A stretch of DNA of 64,000 nucleotides from positions 18,260,154 through 18,324,153 of the forward strand of contig NC_057788.1 in assembly GCF_014905175.1 (NCBI RefSeq), read 5' to 3'. Shown piece after piece: positions 1 through 10,989 of this stretch. The number at the start of each line of letters is the position of its first letter. Within the stretch, counting starts at the first letter, position 1. This DNA is from Aphidius gifuensis. Its lineage: Eukaryota > Arthropoda > Insecta > Hymenoptera > Braconidae. The notes under the pieces are model-generated. The model was not told the DNA's origin and made no database searches. It saw only the letters and a list, made by a program, of their open reading frames with translations. A program made the position numbers and the translations under genes.

Positions 1-2
1 AA

Positions 3-368
3 CTATTGAAAAATGTTTATGAAAATTTTAAAGTAAATCGAAATATTATAAATAAATTTGAAGTTGGTGATAAAGTTCGAATTAGTAAATACAAAAATGT
101 TTTTGAGAAAGGATATACACCAAACTTTACAACAGAAATTTTCACAATCAAGGAAGTAAAAAATACGGATCCAGTGACTTATAAGCTCATTGATTATGAA
201 GATCATCCAATTGAAGGAGGATTCTATGAGGAAGAATTGACAAAAGTTAAATATCCTGACATTTATTTAATCGAAAAAGTAGTGAAAAAACGTGGTAATA
301 AATTAAATGTAAAATGGTTAGGTTTTGATGACTCGCACAATAGTTGGATAAATGAATCAGACCTGTAA
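3..368 (+). CDS. Polinton/Maverick integrase, C-terminal part with chromodomain (cut by window edge)
   Basis: The frame is open from the left window edge to TAA at 366-368, so only about 120 C-terminal residues are visible. The first half carries the basic motif KFEVGDKVRISKY followed by EKGYTPNFTTEIFTI. The last 35 residues form a chromodomain (YLIEKVV, VKWLGF, then NSW). A retroviral-type integrase ending in a chromodomain is typical of Polinton/Maverick elements, where it joins element DNA to the host chromosome. The convergent neighbour 80 bp away is the element's DNA polymerase, which supports the call. No stop or frameshift is visible in this part. The catalytic DDE core would lie left of the window, so activity cannot be judged. 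Confidence 0.82.
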   Translation, partial: LLKNVYENFKVNRNIINKFEVGDKVRISKYKNVFEKGYTPNFTTEIFTIKEVKNTDPVTYKLIDYEDHPIEGGFYEEELTKVKYPDIYLIEKVVKKRGNKLNVKWLGFDDSHNSWINESDL

Positions 369-445
369 ATAAAATATATATTATAATTTTGGAATAAATA
401 TAAAAAATCATAAAAATATGTTTATTATCTTTTTATTTTATAACC

Positions 446-3400
446 TCATGGCACAGTATCAGTAGTATTTGGTAACAATTGTCTCTTATCATCTAACCAA
501 CTCAATGCTATTTTCTTTTGTGCTATAGTATTTACTTTATGTATCTTACTTCTAATTAAATACTGAGTTTTTGTTAATAGTTCATGGTCAAAAAGACATT
601 TTTTATAATCCTCAAAAGTAATTTCTTTTAAAGTTGAACTTTTTACCCCTTTTGCTCTTTTAGTATCTTTTTCTTCTCCAAGAACACGAAATGTATAAAG
701 TTTAGCTCTTAAACCAATGAATTCAGTTATAATTTTTCCACAGCTTTCATCTTTCATGAGTCCAAGTATTTTTTTATTTACACGAAACATTTCGAAAATA
801 TTATTCTCAGAATAATCTGAAGTATCAAATTTATCTAAACTTTTTTTTATTTCTTCATAAATATTAAAATTAAAATTATATAATAAACTATCTGTGTCGT
901 GATACATTAATTTTGCATTGTTACCAAATTAAGATTTTATATAATTATAATGAAAGTCATAAAGACATGTTTTTGATATATCAAGTATTGAAAATCCTAC
1001 ATAGACTGGTTTATTTAAATTAATTTTTGTTCGATTCATTTCAATAATAACAATATCTTCCCCAAATACTGTTAGACTATGGAAATTTGGTTGTTGGATA
1101 TAGTATTTAGCACCATATCTATTTTCCCACCTAGTAACCATTTTAACATCTTTCTGTTTTCTTACATTTTCAATACACTTTCCATATACGGCATTATTTA
1201 AAAGTTTATAATAATCTTTTCCGAATTGCGTTGTTGCTTCTTGTCTTTTTTTGGTATTCAAATTTATGTATTTTTTCAACCAAGGTGACTGTTTAAATTT
1301 GAGAACTCGATGAATTTTTAATAATTTCATACCGAGTTTCAAATATTGCTTGAGGTTTTTATAATGGATGATGTATTTTTCTTTTGAAAAAAAAGTTGTC
1401 ATCAGTTTGCATTGGTTAGAATTAGGTGGTACTTTGTGTTCTGGACACAATGGAAGATCTTTATGTAAATCATATAATTCTTCAGGATATTCTAAATCAA
1501 CTTCATAAATATAACCTGTCGTAGAATCATCAGGTGTTGATAAAATTTGTTCTACTGACCATTTATCATTGTCTCACTCAAAACCACCGTATGGCAGATG
1601 CTGTGACATTGCCAATCCATATAAATTGTTCACATCAAGGTACATGAGATACGAATCCTCTTTGGTCAAATCATATTCATCACCCATGTATTGATTGTTA
1701 GCTTTTGCATACCTGTTGGAACATACAGCTACTCCACCGCGTATTCCTTTTTCGATAAACAATAGTTGTTCTACATCTGTTAGTAATTCTAATTCTACAC
1801 CAGTACATTTCAACATACAGTCCCATGAAAATCCTGGTGTTGTAAAGTAATGGAGAGGATCTAAGTTGTATGATGACAAACAGTTTTTACGAAAATTTTC
1901 AAAAATATCAGCTAATAATTAAACATCTGTAGCTGAATAAAGATCTGAGTAGTCACCGAGTGTTTTAATTCCAAATTTTTGCCAAACTGTTTGAGCATGA
2001 TTATAGTCATCATTTGAAATATTGCTATTGTTTAATCTTGAATAAAATTTATCAATTGATGGTAATTTTGTATCATCAAGTCTTTCCCACTTGCTTATGT
2101 ATTCATATGGGAAGATTCCTTTTCTTTTTAGTAATTGAAATTTTTCTGGACTTTCAGAGAAACGTCTTGTAATTATTTTATCATTATCAGTTAAGTTCGA
2201 TGCTGATTTGTCGAGACTGGTTGCCATAAATCTGTAAGAGTCAATAAATCTTAAGTTGACAAGTCGATAGCCTTTTGAGCATGGATACTTGACTTCTTTT
2301 GTGAATGATATATATTTTTCTTTGTTGATTGGTAATATTCTAATTGAGCCGTTGAACATGTTTGCTAAAGGTTTCAAAAAAAAATGTGAATCATAACCTG
2401 AAAGATTATGAAACACGACTGGTATTGTATGTGAATCTGTATAATTCACGTTACATTCGGGATGAGCGGCACCACGGAAAAATACGGTGCAGTGATCGTG
2501 ATCGTGATGCTTGATGTTTGTCGGTAAAAATTCTTTTTCACAAATATGACATGTTTGAGCTTTTTTAAAATTTATAATTTGTTCTTTAGTAAATGGTTTC
2601 ATTGGTATTGGATGATTCAAAGAACTATTAACTTGCTGAGTCCTCTTTTGAAGTTCTTTAAAATACATTCAAGATCTCCATAAATAACAAATGGTACTGG
2701 TAGTTTGAATCGATAATTTTTAAATTTTAATATATTTTCACCAATTTCCGGTAAAATCATTCTTACTTTATTGTTATTTTTACAGTCTGCTAAATGTTTT
2801 TTATATGAGTTTTCAATCTTAAAATGACAAAGACAACGATCACATAACCATTTTTTATGATTATTCTTTGAAATTTGCGAACTGACAAGTCGAGATAAAT
2901 TTCGTATCCAAGCAAAATGAAATATCGGCTCATCAGTTGACAGTTCACTGTTTATAATAAATAAATTAATTGTTGGTTTCAGCGAATCATTTTTACTCAA
3001 ATATACAGGTGACACTTCACATTTTTTTTTATTATTATCATCAATACCGTAGAAATTAATTGATAGAACATTCATAACCTCAAACTTTGTAAAGTCACGT
3101 AACATTATTGGAAAATCTATCCCATCATATTTTAAAACTGTTCTAAAATCAGGGTATGATGAAATTCGACAACAACTTGTTTTAACTGGATGTAATGCTG
3201 CTGTGACTGCATACAAAAAACAGAACTCATCATCATTCTTTATATTGACAACTGCATTTTTTAATCGGATACTTTCTGGTACTTCAACGAATGTTGATAG
3301 AGCACCTCTGAGTGGTTCATACTGATTAATATTAATCATGAGATTTACTATTGCTCTAAGTGTCCATCCAGAATCTTTCTCTTGAAAATCTTCTATTTTA

Positions 3401-3945
3401 GTGAGGAATTTATTTATTAAATGATCGTTAAACCAATTATTCAAATCGGTTGTTGGTAAAATTACTTGATTTTTTGTATTAAAATATTTTGTTTCATCAT
3501 GAGTTTCATTATTTTTTACCATTCGGAATTTACACGCTAATACACCATTTACTTTCAAATTCCCATTATTTTTAAGAATATTTTTTAAACCGTTGATTGT
3601 CATTTTTTTTGAATCTTCTAAAAATAATTGTAAATCGGTATGTTTGAGATTCACTATGGTTCCTGATCTTATACGTCCCTGAAAAGCTGAATTGCCATCT
3701 AACCACTTGACTCTATCACTTAGTTTTTTATTATTATTTCCCATGCCGGCACCATTTTTTTGTTCACTTTTAAATTGTTCATTCAATGATCTCAGCCGAG
3801 ATATTGTCGTTTGTATTCTTATTTTTTCACTATTATTTTTCGCAATTTTTAATGCTTTGTTCAAAAGCCGAATATTTTTTTATTCAAATTTTAACCAATT
3901 CGCAACTTGTTCCGGTGTACGAATTATCTTGTATGCTTGCTCCAT
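446..3945 (-). pseudogene. Protein-primed DNA polymerase B of a Polinton/Maverick, broken
   Basis: This is a type-B DNA polymerase that would copy the linear element from a terminal protein. From the N-terminus it shows an exonuclease motif (FVIYGDLECIL), a Cys/His zinc-binding segment (CHICEKEF, then HHDHDHC), the polymerase A motif (YLDVNNLYG), a motif-B-like stretch (YKLLNNAVYGK) and the C motif (YHDTDS). The likely start is the ATG at 3945; the longest open piece begins only at 3864. Breaks: TAA at 3880-3882, a one-base frameshift near 2650-2670, and in-frame stops at about 1919, 1571 and 929. Motifs A and C survive, but the four stops and the shift make it a pseudogene. It is transcribed away from the promoter region at 4.0-4.35 kb. 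Confidence 0.9.
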
Positions 3946-4019
3946 AATTTTTAAGACACTGTTCTGAATTCATTTTGGTTGTTATTGAAATACCTTGCTA
4001 TCAAAAGGAATAGAAAAAC

Positions 4020-4052
4020 TGAGCGTGCTATGTAAGTCTCACGCTTTATATA
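4020..4052 (-). promoter_or_regulatory. TATA box and initiator for the polymerase gene
   Basis: On the minus strand TATATAAA lies at 4052-4045, and a TCAGTT initiator match places a start site near 4020, about 32 bp downstream. The ATG at 3945 follows 75 bp later. The spacing fits an arthropod TATA-Inr core promoter. Start-site use is inferred. Confidence 0.6.
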
Positions 4053-4059
4053 GAACGAG

Positions 4060-4305
4060 TTTTTCTTCAAGAAAAATCAAGAATATTCTTGAGGAATCGA
4101 GAATCTTCGAAAAAGCTTTGGAAATGATCGATTAATCGATCGATTCAAGATTAGTATATTTTCGAGATAATTATCGATCGTTCGAGATAATTATCGATCT
4201 TTCGAGAGTGTTCTAGACTGTTCTGGACCTTAAAAAAATCTGATGCAATTTTTTGAGACTCTCGAAAACATTCTCGAACATTCTAGAACATTCTGGAACA
4301 TTTTC
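4060..4305. promoter_or_regulatory. Heat-shock-element cluster between two divergent Polinton genes
   Basis: At 4271-4298 TTC and GAA alternate at exact 5-bp spacing for six pentamers (TTCnnGAAnnTTCnnGAAnnTTCnnGAA), which is the consensus heat shock factor binding site. Further half-sites flank it: TTCaaGAA at 4066-4073, GAAtaTTC at 4081-4088, and three TTCnnGA units at 4201-4227. The cluster lies between two oppositely facing TATA boxes, so it could drive both genes. The motif match is seen directly; heat or stress control is inferred. Confidence 0.65.
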
Positions 4306-4309
4306 TGAC

Positions 4310-4345
4310 TATAAAAAGAGTGCGATCGGAATCCTTATCATCAAT
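4310..4345 (+). promoter_or_regulatory. TATA box and start region for the small Polinton gene
   Basis: TATAAAAA at 4310-4317 directly follows the heat-shock elements. A TCATCA start-like site at 4338-4343 lies 30 bp downstream. A possible 5' UTR intron (GT at about 4388, AG near 4480) separates it from the ATG at 4484, but the acceptor is weak. Confidence 0.55.
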
Positions 4346-4483
4346 TCAAGTCAACCATTTAAATAATATTCATCGTGTCAAAAAAAGGTATATACGATTT
4401 TTTCTTTTTTATTAATCTATTATTTCATATGAATTTTAATACTCATCATTTGTTATTTTTTCAAAATTATTTTTGGAGGAAAC

Positions 4484-4798
4484 ATGGATTTTTTATCAAC
4501 AATCAACGAAGTTGCTTCTGCCAGTAACCATCGACCATTGAAAAAAATATCTGATTTAACACCTGGAGCTGAGTACAAAATTACTGAGATACGAAAAGCG
4601 AATACAAAATATGGATGGAAAGTTATGGTGACAATCGAAAATGAATTCGATATATTTTTACCCAACAAATTATCTACATTTTTTGAGGCAGATGAAGAAT
4701 TTAAAAAAATGAAAACGATGGTGGATGCCAACAATCTTGGGATGCGAACTGAAGAAACTGCTCCAAACAGTTATAAATGTAAATTTATTGCTGTTTAA
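4484..4798 (+). CDS. Small Polinton-encoded protein, possible ssDNA-binding type
   Basis: An intact 104-residue ORF, the only unbroken gene of this Polinton remnant. I do not recognise it as a named family. It shares a core with the minus-strand ORF at 23,759-24,103: a YKI segment, a basic stretch, TKYG or SKYG, a hydrophobic strand V-V-I-E-N, then FLPNK or YLPKR and an acidic DEEF or DQEF. Both copies sit beside Polinton genes, so the gene belongs to the element. Small size, alternating strands and a KYG turn would suit an OB-type ssDNA-binding protein for protein-primed replication, but that is inference only. The copy here lacks the acidic tail of its relative. It lies downstream of the heat-shock-type promoter. 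Confidence 0.7.
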   Translation: MDFLSTINEVASASNHRPLKKISDLTPGAEYKITEIRKANTKYGWKVMVTIENEFDIFLPNKLSTFFEADEEFKKMKTMVDANNLGMRTEETAPNSYKCKFIAV

Positions 4799-5400
4799 TT
4801 CATGAAAAAAAAAAAAAAAAAATTCTTAAAAATCATGAGCATGAATAATAAAAAAAATATCTAAATTCTGATAAAATAAATGTAATTGAATATAAAAATT
4901 TTAAATTGTGTACTTCTCTTTAAAAACCTGAAATGAATAAAAATTATAAAAAAATAAAGAAAATTTTTCATTGAAAAACTGAAAAAAAAGCTGGCTGAAA
5001 TATTTAAACCTTGACTTTAAAAAAAAATTCCCAAATACATTTTTTTTTTTCCAGATAAACCTGAAATATATAAAAATTGAAAAATCTTTTTATTGAAACT
5101 AAAAAAAATAAAATACTCTAATTTTAAATTTAAAAAATAATTCACTTTCAAAAAAACCTGAAATAAATAAAAGGATTATAAGAAAATAAAACAAAGAAAT
5201 CTGAAACTGAAAAAAAAGCAAAATTATCTTCATTAGAATTTAATGAAAAAAATACAATTATATTTATTTTTTTATTTGTTCATGATATTTTAAAAAAAAG
5301 AAAATAATTGAATACATAGTCATCCAAAATAAAAAAAAAAAAGGATTGTTATTATATATATATTTGTGATAATATTTTTTTTAGAATGGATTATTAAAAT
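4799..5400. other. AT-rich spacer
   Basis: Mostly A and T runs with recurring short phrases (CTGAAATAAATAAAA-like) at irregular spacing, which suggests a decayed tandem repeat. No gene is visible. Confidence 0.6.
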
Positions 5401-5407
5401 TTATTTT

Positions 5408-5639
5408 TTATTCTTCAGTATCATTTACTGGAATGAAATACATCTCGTCGCCTGATTTTATTACTCTTGCATTTCTGTTCATATAATTTATGTGCACACA
5501 TCTTGTAGTCGGAGTAAATAACCTCTTTGCTGTTCTTATAATACGATGGAGTGTTGTAGTATCAATCGATTGTACCCATTCGGATGGCATATAAACTTTG
5601 GTAACTAGATTTCCATTGAAAACAAACAGAGTATATAAT
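5408..5639 (-). CDS. Terminal exon of an unrecognised gene
   Basis: An open frame of about 76 codons ends in TAA at 5408-5410 and begins right after a polypyrimidine tract and AG (intron acceptor at 5640-5641 on the minus strand). An internal ATG at 5590 would give 60 residues, but the frame runs 16 codons further to the acceptor, so I read it as a last exon. Composition is normal for a folded protein (VFNGNLVTKVYMPSEW, RVIKSGDEMYFIPV), unlike the low-complexity DNA around it. It converges on the Polinton small gene 600 bp away. It may be a Polinton gene or a host fragment; I cannot tell. The upstream exon was not found. Confidence 0.45.
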
Positions 5640-5674
5640 CTAAAAAAAAAACAAAAAATAAATTATAAAAATAA

Positions 5675-6150
5675 TCATTTACATTTTAAAAAAATTGAAA
5701 AATTATGAATTGTAATGTAATGAAATTTTCAACAAAAAAATATTTGAAAATAAAACTTTAAATTCAAATTACTAAATAACAAAAAAATAAAAAAAACTTC
5801 AAGATCATTCACACATTCAATCACTTAAAAAATAATCAACTAAAAAATTATTGACAATTTGAAGACCTTGAAAAAGTATTTACATTTTAAAAATATTGAA
5901 AAATTATTAATTTTAGTGTAATGAAATTTTCAAAAAAAATAAAACTTCAAATTAAAATTATTGAATAACGAAAAATTAGAAAAAACCTAAAGATCAAAAT
6001 CATTCACACATTTAATGACTCAAAAGTAATCAACTGAAAAATTATTTACATTTTAAAAATATCGAAAAATTATTTATTTATTGTAATGAAATTTTCAAAG
6101 AAAAATATTTAAAAATAAAACTTTAAATTCAAATTATTGAATAACGAAAA
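5675..6150. repeat. Tandem repeat, ~170-200-bp unit, about 2.6 copies
   Basis: The phrase TTTACATTTTAAAAA recurs at about 5679, 5879 and 6046, each followed by GAAAAATTA and TGTAATGAAATTTTC. The copies diverge by small indels. Confidence 0.7.
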
Positions 6151-6164
6151 AAAAAAAAAAAAAA

Positions 6165-7108
6165 ACTGCCCATTTTAATTGGATAATGGATTTTTCTCAA
6201 AAAATATGGCTCGAATTAAAAAATGATTCGAGTAAAAGTTGTAGGGTTTGGCGGGGGACTTAAAAAAAAAAAAAAAAAAAAAAAAAAATTCAAAATGGCG
6301 GAGTTTCAGGTATGAACAAAGTTTTTTTTAAATGGATACTATATTTTTTTTTAGTACCAAAATGTTTCTTACATCAAAACTAACACTCTTTACGTGGAAC
6401 GTTTTTCGATAAAATCACTTTTTTTTCGGCCCAATTTTGTCTGTTGATGGATTTTCCTTAAAAAAAATGGCTCAGATTTGAAAATGACATTTAGAAAAGT
6501 TGTAGCGTTCAGGGAGACAAACACGGAAAGAAAAAAAAAAATCTGAAAAAGTTCAAAATGGCGGAGTTTAAAGTATGACCATCTTTTTTTTTGAGGTAAG
6601 GTGTAATTTTTTTCCACTAAAAAATTGTTCGCATCAAGATGAACACTTTTTCTAAATAAAATTTTTGGCTAAGTCCATTTTTTTTATCCATGCTTCTCAC
6701 TCCGCCGTTTTGAATTTTTTACCAAATTTTTTTTCTTTTTCGTGTTTGTCTTCCTAAACGCTACAACTTTTCCAAATATCATTTTCAAATCAAAGCCATT
6801 TTTTTTTGCGGAAAATCCATCAACAGATAAAATCGGGCCGAAAAAAAAGTGATTTTATCGAAAAATTTTTCAAATAAAAAGTGTTAGTTTTGATGTAAGA
6901 AACATTTTAGTGCAAAAAAAAAATACAGTATCGATTTAAAAAAACCATGTTCATACCTGAAACTCCGCCAATTTGAATTTTTTGAATTTTTTTTTTTTTT
7001 TTTTCTGGGTCCCCCTCCAAACCCTACAACTTTTACTTGGATCATTTTTCAATTTGAGCTATATTTTTCAAGAAAAATCCATTATCCAATTAAAATGGGA
7101 TAGTCTGT
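6165..7108. mobile_element. Fold-back (long inverted repeat) element
   Basis: The left arm (about 6165-6570) and right arm (about 6697-7108) are reverse complements around a ~130-bp centre. The outer ends read CCCATTTTAATTGGAT on the left and ATCCAATTAAAATGGG on the right, followed by ATAGTCTGTATA. Each arm holds two diverged versions of one unit (ATGGCTC...AAAAGTTGTAG), so the element is a palindrome of a tandem duplication. No coding capacity. A second copy of the right arm is at 54,700-55,080. This fits a non-autonomous TA-target DNA transposon; the class is inferred. Confidence 0.75.
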
Positions 7109-8030
7109 ATATATATATATATATTTTTTTTTTAATGTTCTACAGAATTTAAAAAACAAATTAAACAAAAGTACACTTTAAAAAACAGTTTCAATTTTTA
7201 AATATTTAATAGAATTTTAAAGAATAAAATAAAAAAATCGACAAAGTAATTATAATTTATACTCACTCAGACATCTCCGTTTTTTTTTTTTTTTTTTTTT
7301 AATTCTTTTATATAATCACTGGCCTGTTGCACAATGAGTAATGATGAACGAAATGATTTTGGAGATATTTTTTGTAGAAAGAAAAGATGTGTAGACAAGA
7401 TAGGGCTAATATAAGAATAAGGAAAGAAACAGTTTGGTCACAATATTATAATCTAAACAAACTTTATATAAATATTTATTTTAAAAATCATAACACTCGA
7501 TGAATCTTGAAACCTTGAAATAAATACTGCTTCGAAAATTTGTTCACTAAATTGTCATTATTTATTCCAGTCACTATTTTTTTGTGATGACAATTATTTA
7601 AACAAATTTTTAGGACAGTATTTATTCCAAGGCTTTTAGATTAATCGATTGTTATAATTTTTATATTATTTTTTTCTACAGATTTTCTCACATGATAATT
7701 GATTGGTATTAAAAAAATTATTGCTTCCTTGCATTTTATTGTTCACTTCGTATATTTCAGTCTTTTGAATACTTGTAGTCGACGCGGGTTTCATAGATGG
7801 GAAGGAGTTGTCGCGCGCTGTGTAGAGGATTATGCGTGGGTGGGTTATACATACGGAAGAGAGTTGTCTCGCTGTAACGCACATGGGTGAATGCTTGCGG
7901 CTATAGTGGGAACACATAGTCAGCTATCTCCTCTACCATATTCTCTCCTGACACTTGTCTTTATTATTCCGTTTATTTTAATGAATGACAGGTGGATACA
8001 AGGTCAGATGTCATACTGTAGGATTTATTT
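7109..8030. other. Gene-poor stretch
   Basis: Contains a T18-type run near 7280-7300. A more GC-rich block at about 7780-7960 has no convincing protein match in any frame. It may be the edge of an unknown repeat. Confidence 0.4.
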
Positions 8031-8035
8031 TTTTA

Positions 8036-8165
8036 TATTTTCAATCATTATTACTATTATTAATATTATTATTAATATGATTATTTATATTATTAATATT
8101 ATTATTAATATTATTACTAATATTATTATTTATATTATTAATATTATTATTAATATTATTATTAT
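8036..8165. repeat. (ATT)n-like microsatellite
   Basis: Imperfect ATTATT/AATATT repeat over about 130 bp. Confidence 0.85.
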
Positions 8166-8204
8166 AAAAGAAGTATCTCGAACCTTCTCGAATTTTCTAA
8201 TGGT

Positions 8205-8330
8205 GTCAGACCTCTTTCATTTCACACCTCCGATCTGTCACCCCCGATATCGCTTCACACCTCCGATCTGACTCCCCCATCCCAACCCCCCGATCTTACA
8301 CCCCCGATCCCGACCCCTGCCTCCTTATCC
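8205..8330. repeat. C-rich short tandem repeat
   Basis: Irregular copies of CACCTCCGATCTG and CCCCCGATC form a GC island in otherwise AT-rich DNA. No coding potential seen. Confidence 0.6.
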
Positions 8331-8392
8331 CCTCACCACTGCTCTGGAACCGGCACTGTATAACTACTAATAGCACCAACTTGGTGTATCTC

Positions 8393-8985
8393 ATGTATTT
8401 ATTTATCAAGAGATCTGAAAACTCTTGTTACTGGTTGTTATAATGGACAAATATGTCTTTGGCAAGTTGATCCTGCTACACTAAAGGTAAAATGATAATC
8501 TACTTATTTATAAATTAACATTACAAATACATGTTACATTCATAAAATTATAGATGACACCAAGATGTTTACATGTTGGACATACAGTATTCATAATGTG
8601 TCTGAGTAAAGCAAGTGTTGTTATGGAACAAAATTATATTGTAAGCAGTAGTGAGAGTAGTGAAATGTGTGCATGGGATGTTGTTGATAGTTAATGTCGT
8701 GAAGCTAAACAATATCCATACACTAATGTTACCATATGTTTCTGCTGGTGGTGAAAATGTCAGGTTGTTTTGTTCTGGGTATGTATTAAATTCATTGTAT
8801 AATTGATATTGGCTATAGATATATTTAATATTTTATTCATTTATTTATCTAGATATTATCCAGAAGTTCTTGTCATGGATCCATTCAGTTTAGAAGTCAT
8901 ATTTACACTCAGCTCACGTGTTAATCCTGACTGGATCAGTGCCTTGCACGTGCTACGGCTGGCCAAACGAAAAGGTCGGTTCTAC
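8393..8985 (+). pseudogene. WDR7: WDR7 (rabconnectin-3 beta) gene fragment with three exons
   Basis: Three pieces match the N-terminal WD-repeat region of WDR7, a V-ATPase regulator on endosomes and synaptic vesicles, in the right order with splice sites. Exon 1 ends at 8486 (TGCYNGQICLWQVDPATLK, then GTAAAA). Exon 2 is 8554-8778, after TATAG (VGHTVFIMCLSKA, YIVSSSESSEMCAWDVVD). Exon 3 starts at 8853 after TCTAG (YYPEVLVMD, then SLEVIFTLSSRVNPDWIS). Exon 2 has an in-frame TAA after DVVDS and a frameshift before its end, and exon 3 loses homology near 8985. Retained introns show this is a duplicated genomic fragment, not a processed copy. The rest of WDR7 is absent. Confidence 0.85.
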
Positions 8986-9019
8986 GTGCACACAAGTTAT
9001 TATATATATTTTTTTATGA

Positions 9020-9220
9020 TGTTAATGGCATATCTGAAAAATGCATCATATGTAATGATCGACCAATTCAGATGGTTAGCTACAGTTGCAATCACGCTTC
9101 TTGCTGTGAGCAATGCACCCGAGTTTTAGCTCAAATAAGTGAGTCAATGGACTCTGTGCGTTGCGTTGCTTGGAGGCAAACCTGCCATGGTTTTTATCCT
9201 TTACGATTAAAAAAAGCTTA
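9020..9220 (+). pseudogene. RING-finger fragment (E3 ubiquitin ligase type)
   Basis: The frame reads KCIICNDRPIQM, then YSCNHASCCEQCTRVL, matching the first six metal ligands of a C3HC4 RING (C-x2-C, C-x-H-x2-C-x2-C). The final Cys pair, expected as CPxCR, is degenerate (RCVAWRQ). The frame stops at TAA 9218-9220. It lies 40 bp after the WDR7 fragment but is unrelated to WDR7, so two host pieces abut. The parent ligase is not identified. Confidence 0.6.
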
Positions 9221-9350
9221 ATTTTCCTTTATTTTTTAAACTTATCTAAATAAATATTTCTTCAGTTTTTTTTTCATATAATTATGATGTGCAGTAGTCA
9301 AAAATAAATAACTAATTTAGCTCATGTTTTTCTATAAAATATTATTATAA

Positions 9351-9541
9351 ATGAATCATAAAAAATTAACTTTACATACAACATCAATGTGTCATACTGT
9401 TGATGCATTACTTGAAGATAAAACTGAAACAGTTAAAGTACATGTTAAACATCAAGATATTGTCAACGTATTAATACATTTTGGTAAATCAATGCCAATA
9501 TTATTTTTCCATACAAATACAAAATCCGGTTTAAAAAAAAC
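9351..9541 (+). pseudogene. Exon-like fragment, possibly SUMO-protease (SENP6/7) type
   Basis: A 63-codon open frame ends at a good donor (GTAAGT at 9542-9547). It contains VNVLIHFGKSMPILFFHTN. I have a weak impression of the region before the catalytic domain of SENP6/7-type SUMO proteases, but cannot confirm it. Gene composition contrasts with the flanking DNA. The next exon-like piece (9646-9884) belongs to a different protein type, so the two are probably separate fragments. Confidence 0.3.
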
Positions 9542-9645
9542 GTAAGTTGGTAGGATTGTACAATCTAAAAAGACCACATTATGATTCATTTGTAATTTTT
9601 CATTTTCTAAGCATCGTAATTAGTATATTTATAAAATATTCATAG

Positions 9646-9884
9646 CAATCATGACATTAAAAACTACATTGTACAAAGATTGTAGGACTGGTGAAGGTCA
9701 AAATCCAAATAATTTTTATGAGCAAATGGACTTGATTCTTGGTGACAAACCGATTTACACTGGTAGGCACACATTAAGCTCATTAAAACAAACAAAAAAT
9801 CATTCTCAAAAAGATGTTAAAAAATCAATTGCTGAGGATACTGTAAAAAAAATGCCAAAAACAAATTTATCAAAATCGAGTTAA
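9646..9884 (+). pseudogene. Myb/SANT-like (trihelix) domain fragment
   Basis: The open frame begins after a CATAG acceptor and ends at TAG/TAA 9882-9884. TTLYKDCRTGEGQNPNNFYE followed by QMDLILGDKP resembles the last helix of Myb/SANT-like DNA-binding domains found in insect regulators and in the accessory protein of Harbinger transposons; a polar Lys/Ser tail follows. A Harbinger transposase lies 4 kb downstream, so it could be a decayed partner gene, but the distance and the unrelated DNA between them make this speculative. Confidence 0.4.
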
Positions 9885-10044
9885 AAAAATGATGAAACAG
9901 TGATTACAAATTTATTTTATTCTCTATTGTTACAATGATTACTGTTAGAACTAAAAATTATTCATCATTTTGTTCGTTCCTTCCATATTTTCTTTAGTTG
10001 ATTTAGTATCTTTACTTAGTTTATTAAATTTTTTTTATTCAAAT

Positions 10045-10500
10045 TTTATTTTACTTCATAATCACTGTTGTCTGCTAATGTTATTGTTCTCTTTTTCAAT
10101 AACCGTCCTGTCATTGCATATATAAATTCTACTTCATTCATTGCTATTATGACTGCGGTGATATCTATATAATAACATTATCAGCATGAAAAAAAATTTT
10201 TTTTTTTTGCTAAAATAATTTTACCTGCACATGAATTATTTGGTAAACGATTTCTTGTATTTTTTCAATTCAAAATTAATCTTTATTATATTTTCATTTT
10301 TCTCATCGTCTTCGAATTTTAAATTAGCCTCTGTTTATTATCTTTTGTTTATTAACTTTTCTACCTCAATCAATCCATGATCTTATTTTGTCACTCTCAT
10401 CACATATATCCATCGTAAATTTTTTACCAGTTCCTCGTTCGTTTTTCCATTCCTTTATTTCACTTTTATTCATAATTCGTGCTCGAATTGTATCACTGAA
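10045..10500 (-). pseudogene. RPA1: RPA1 (replication protein A, 70 kDa) gene fragment
   Basis: The minus strand encodes parts of RPA1, the large subunit of the eukaryotic ssDNA-binding complex. From 10,500: TIRARIMNKSEIKEWKNERG then FTMDICDES, which matches DNA-binding domain A. Next comes an acidic link (EDDEKNENIIKINF). After an intron (GTAAAATT near 10,225, acceptor ATATAG near 10,165) there is AVIIAMNEVE then TGRLLKKRTITLADNS, matching the start of domain B. Stops interrupt both exons (after WID and after EVK). The intron is kept, so this is a genomic fragment. About 130 of the roughly 600 residues are present. Confidence 0.75.
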
Positions 10501-10985
10501 TTGAATTTTTATTTTAATTTTTTATATAAATTAGATTCATTTCTAATTCTTAACTTACCATATTGTGTTTAATTTTAAATCTGTGTTTTTACCACTCAGT
10601 TTTATTTTTTTTTCTTCATTTTTGGATTGTTCCCTTCTTCTTTTCTTTTACCCATTTCGATTTTATTGGCTTATGATTTCAAAAGTTTCGTTGTATCTGT
10701 TCTCAAATTGGTTAAAAATGATAGATGTTTTTTTTTTTTTTTTTCTATTGATGATGTGATGGTGTTGCATTAATTTTGTTTTTATTTTTATGTCATAAAT
10801 TTTCGGTTATTATATGTTGTTTTTAATTTGACTGAAATGGATTCTGATTATTCTCCAAATTATTATATCTTAGGTCACATATATTGTATTATTTTCTTCT
10901 GTTTTTTCTTAAACTTGTCATTTCATTTTTATTTTTTTTTTTGTGATTTATTTGATAATTTCTCTTAGATTTCCATTCGCATATT
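10501..10985. other. T-rich spacer
   Basis: Pyrimidine-rich low-complexity DNA. An ORF at 10,565-10,759 is a run of Phe/Leu codons without features, and I see no gene. Confidence 0.5.
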
Positions 10986-10989
10986 AAGA

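Noticed and set aside
4453..4734. 93-codon antisense ORF
   Set aside because: It is a shadow of the small Polinton gene on the plus strand, which has the promoter and a homologue.
8803..9129. A single 108-codon gene
   Set aside because: It is WDR7 exon 3 followed by out-of-frame reading through the RING fragment; two unrelated pieces.
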